Shown here: positions 39,501-41,327 of the stretch, in pieces
How the letters are laid out: every line of letters begins with the position of its first letter
How positions within the stretch are numbered: position 1 is the first letter of the stretch
Source: an uncultured Clostridia bacterium
GTDB taxonomy: Bacteria; Bacillota; Clostridia; UBA1381
Direction of reading: 5' to 3'
Assembly (NCBI GenBank): GCA_959602045.1
Contig: CAUGRT010000026.1
Span: forward strand, 1 to 41,327
Length of the DNA stretch: 41,327 nucleotides
The notes under the pieces: generated by a model
Database searches by the model: none
What the model was told of the DNA's origin: nothing
The model's input: the letters and a program-made list of their open reading frames with translations, nothing else
Translations under genes and position numbers: made by a program

Positions 39501-41327
39501 TCGATTGGCTCACATCCACATTCTCCCCGTTCATCTGATAAATATAACTTCCGAAATTGCTGCTGTTCAGACCGCACGTTGACGGAACAACTGCCTCGCT
39601 TTCGAACACATATTTCTCGCCGTCCCTGAACTGGGGAACAATCGTGGCTACATTTCCGTATTCATCCACCGCAATAAGTGCTTCTGCAGCGTATCTCTTT
39701 TCATCAACGCCCGGATCGGTATAGCTTTGATATTTGAGCAAGGAATCCCCCTGCATATGTACCGGCTCATCCACTTCAATTTTCTTGAAAGCAAAGCTTG
39801 CATAATTATTATCCTTGCCCTTATAGGCATGGTACAAGGTCACCTCTCCGTTTTCCGAAAAAACATTCGTAATGGCTGCATCTGCCGACAGAATCCGCAT
39901 CGTGCCCCCCGTTTCCTCAACATTCTGCGAAGGCTCAACCGTCATCTTCATCGCAATCTGCGGAACACTTTCCACCGCATTCACCGTAAACTCATAAATC
40001 GGCGAAACATTGCCGTTTTCAAGCTTCACCTGATAGCAAATGGTATTCATGCCGCGTGCAAGCTGCAAATCTCCGGTTGCCGCCGTACCGTCCAGCGAAT
40101 CCACGATATTGCTATTATAAACCCGATACTCCCGGCTGTCGGAGGTTGCTTTAAATTCCAGTTCTTCTCCGCCCGTACAAGCCTTATTCCAAAGCCGTAA
40201 GCCTGAAATTAAGCCCAGCTTCTCGCCGTATAAGGTTCGCTTTTCCGATTTACCGGTCAGCGTAAAGGCGGTATAGAACATTCCGGACTGCTCTAAGGCA
40301 TACGCTTCCTCCGTATTTCTGTCCGTTTCTGCCCATTGCGCCGCTCCGATATTGATGGTTGTAAACGGCGTTTCACTCTCCTTTGTGATAAAACCAATCA
40401 GATCACCGCTCGGATTAATCGGGCTGAACCTATGATCCGGAAGAATTTCATATTTTGTAATTCCCGAATCTTTTGACGGCTTAATATTATCCAATACCAC
40501 CGCCGTATCATAACGGAATTCCTGCGGCGTATCGTTGCCGATCTGATACAGATAAACCGAAATAGTATATGCGTCCGTATCTAACAGATTTCCGTCCATA
40601 TCCCGTTCCGGCATCGCAAAGGTCTGATTTGCATTTCGGCTGAGTGCCGCACGGTAAACCTCCCGATTCTCGAAATTACGAATCAAGAGATAGGACTTTT
40701 CAAAATCAATATTCTTGATTCCCCAATCCGGTTTTAAGGCATTGCTTAGCGAGAAATCCAGACGAATATCCGTCATCGTCTGCTGTCGGGTAATATGCCC
40801 GTTTCTCACCTCCGGTTGATTTCCGTCCGCATCTTTGAATGATTTGGCAAACGTAACCTGGTGCGAATTTTCTCTTGCCGGTGCATACAGAACGTCAAAA
40901 TTGCCCTCCTCCTGATAGGATACCGACTGTTCGGAATCCGATGGAATGACAGTTGCATCCGCAACCGGGGTCAAATCCGCAAATGCGCTTTCAAACTTCA
41001 CGCGAACAACGCCGTAATAGCTTTCAAGCACCGTTTTGTCCGTTACCTCCTCTACGGTTGAAAAGGCAGTTTGATCTTGATTATATGTAAGCTGATACCA
41101 TGTTCCTTCAAAATTGAACAGATTTTCACGGTCTGCCGTATTGCTGTAAACTCTTGCATAATATTGATCCCCCATCGCAAGAATTACACGCGTATCGGCA
41201 TATGCTTTCCCCTCCGGATTCTCCGGTGCCGAAACCTGAATCTCCGGCAATGTATTCAATTGTGATAAGTCACTGACAACCGTATACTTTGCTTTTGCCT
41301 TTGTTAAATCAGCCGTCGCCGCATATC
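36532..41327 (-). CDS. Giant extracellular protein with repeated Ig-like domains (5' end outside window)
   Basis: At least 1598 codons; the frame stays open to the window edge (upstream residues include KAKAKYTVVSDLSQLN), so the true start and any signal peptide are missing. The visible part is a series of beta-sandwich-like units of about 90-110 residues, many containing a D-G or D-x-x-G-N turn: DAYGNVATIVPQ-like, DSCGNAKVIPMHV, DLAGNLTEKTITV, DGYGNEKRYQFM and DEAGNQAVKYASI, typical of bacterial Ig-like (He_PIG/Big) domains. No SLH, LPxTG or catalytic motif is seen in the visible part, and it ends in YTFCVQTQGHDSYRFVLYIQ. It is the upstream gene of the operon with the SLH-anchored giant protein (30-bp gap with hairpin-SD copy 4), so the two may form one surface assembly. 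Confidence 0.88.
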   Translation of the reverse strand, partial: YAATADLTKAKAKYTVVSDLSQLNTLPEIQVSAPENPEGKAYADTRVILAMGDQYYARVYSNTADRENLFNFEGTWYQLTYNQDQTAFSTVEEVTDKTVLESYYGVVRVKFESAFADLTPVADATVIPSDSEQSVSYQEEGNFDVLYAPARENSHQVTFAKSFKDADGNQPEVRNGHITRQQTMTDIRLDFSLSNALKPDWGIKNIDFEKSYLLIRNFENREVYRAALSRNANQTFAMPERDMDGNLLDTDAYTISVYLYQIGNDTPQEFRYDTAVVLDNIKPSKDSGITKYEILPDHRFSPINPSGDLIGFITKESETPFTTINIGAAQWAETDRNTEEAYALEQSGMFYTAFTLTGKSEKRTLYGEKLGLISGLRLWNKACTGGEELEFKATSDSREYRVYNSNIVDSLDGTAATGDLQLARGMNTICYQVKLENGNVSPIYEFTVNAVESVPQIAMKMTVEPSQNVEETGGTMRILSADAAITNVFSENGEVTLYHAYKGKDNNYASFAFKKIEVDEPVHMQGDSLLKYQSYTDPGVDEKRYAAEALIAVDEYGNVATIVPQFRDGEKYVFESEAVVPSTCGLNSSNFGSYIYQMNGENVDVSQSTICVDDGETLPMQDPPIPNESGYMGVFVSENTLLLKFTKPWDSEKTGEVFLKKLTVTRHGVHGDVVSQTFEDGTNLNGLTYVEPTVRMWADDYNRGTRIDFNGDVWVQGDDDYLNDIVRYFPIFSNGTYDIEVTDFFGKKHTVPVSVDVWEDGPQVTVSPIYQTRGNVTVTMTADYNITVTEKEGNHFADIQGSGTKNVTATVAQPTDLIMSWNDGTGEKSRTMYIGNNEIKPIVPKVVWDYSENEVEDGCVYGSVTATLVDENGSTLRDSATGEVPEHTFYPDGETEFTFSGYENQHGDRGADFTAVLPVTVKPIPSPEEWQDTVAPSVGIVGYVVRNGIAKSKNLMLKLYDETTEYTNAALPEYEGYEVVADSNTFMQKMGWSTQYRLNVNISDHSAVKLIAKQGLSAAVPSYDAQSDVIDGVRVNGRTVDITKNVQFTLFAVDSCGNAKVIPMHVENIGDAPVPHLEKVASNDLQKVKVYLVPPADGQLENLKITDEGAKLETGDGSYQGFYYVECIGNEDVIVHYSYTYKGQDESGQLSTSVTEIDKAPARVLSENWSENANSLKTNRNVTVQIRFDKAIKDARWENAAGNAPEIYKLDNQVTVSYSQNIPSLTMICTAINGQTTTVALNAVENIDKTMPEITEKITVSPNHKKATVTLEADEEVIFREAGKQGTTFTREVNQNGEYTYHFSDLAGNLTEKTITVDQLVFDPLLLSFSMASDGANSQSTPEQLGNIKIGDSVYVRSNRDCSVMWNSDLSGTAVTSGTWTALAVKEDQAGLYPMLRAVDGYGNEKRYQFMQITPLDKQAPKISLKKGTLDVQLSLSDAEILSLLKANAEVHDNETASDKISLDIQYTKPAAPGTVAVQYTAKDEAGNQAVKYASIHFYGDTELRVTVNGNPIYRDMVVIGKAGEQSIVVESGGEPYSVTWKNGIKTVGQMKIGTTALVNNREDAEPMSFTPKKPGYYTFCVQTQGHDSYRFVLYIQ

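Overview
The window looks like chromosomal DNA from a Gram-positive, anaerobic clostridial Firmicute. The evidence is the combination of S-layer-homology (SLH) proteins, copper-amine-oxidase-like 'stalk' domains, a SigB/SigF-type sigma factor, the [FeFe]-hydrogenase maturase HydF, strong AGGAGG-type ribosome binding sites, TTG starts and TTGACA/TATAAT promoters. I cannot name genus or species. There is no integrase, transposase gene, phage gene or CRISPR array. The accessory character lies in large secreted proteins and in two families of short structured repeats.

Layout. 1-1034 is the end of gap (GAPDH). 1127-6171 is a minus-strand block: an Ig-like/glucosaminidase surface protein, a PflA-like radical SAM protein, thioredoxin reductase and a polyprenol-phosphate-type glycosyltransferase. 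6368-7561 is hydF on the plus strand. 7625-13321 holds three minus-strand secreted proteins: a 1028-aa SLH protein with its own near-consensus promoter, a 350-aa SLH protein and a 398-aa stalk-domain protein. 13374-13725 is an array of three hairpin repeats. 13738-15828 is an operon of a single-pass membrane protein, a SigB-like sigma factor and pyrE. 15959-20364 carries a NlpC/P60-CAP cell-wall protein, a two-TM protein and a YejK/NdpA-type nucleoid protein. 20611-26660 is plus strand: prfA, an 866-aa secreted protein, three small proteins interspersed with hairpin repeats, and a short-chain dehydrogenase. RNase P RNA follows (26709-27038). 27106-29421 is a noticeably AT-richer lectin-domain secreted protein on the minus strand, preceded by a structured leader with an internal terminator. 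29773-41327 is an operon of two giant surface proteins, the second cut by the window edge.

The main novelty candidates are non-coding. (1) A family of seven roughly 85-95-bp hairpin elements has a conserved core of about 40 nt and arms that differ between copies but always pair. All 11 transition-type differences between arms are G-U compatible on the core-sense strand and none is A-C, which argues that the folded single strand is what is maintained. (2) A roughly 30-nt hairpin plus GGAG cassette occurs four times, each copy placing GGAG exactly six nucleotides before the start codon of a surface or membrane protein gene. (3) A leader of about 190 nt upstream of the lectin-domain gene has a long closing stem, an intrinsic terminator and a possible antiterminator, which is riboswitch- or attenuator-like architecture that I cannot assign to a known class.

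The protein-coding theme is cell-surface construction: SLH-anchored proteins, peptidoglycan hydrolases and giant Ig-like proteins. These are interleaved with housekeeping genes (gap, trxB, hydF, pyrE, prfA, rnpB).
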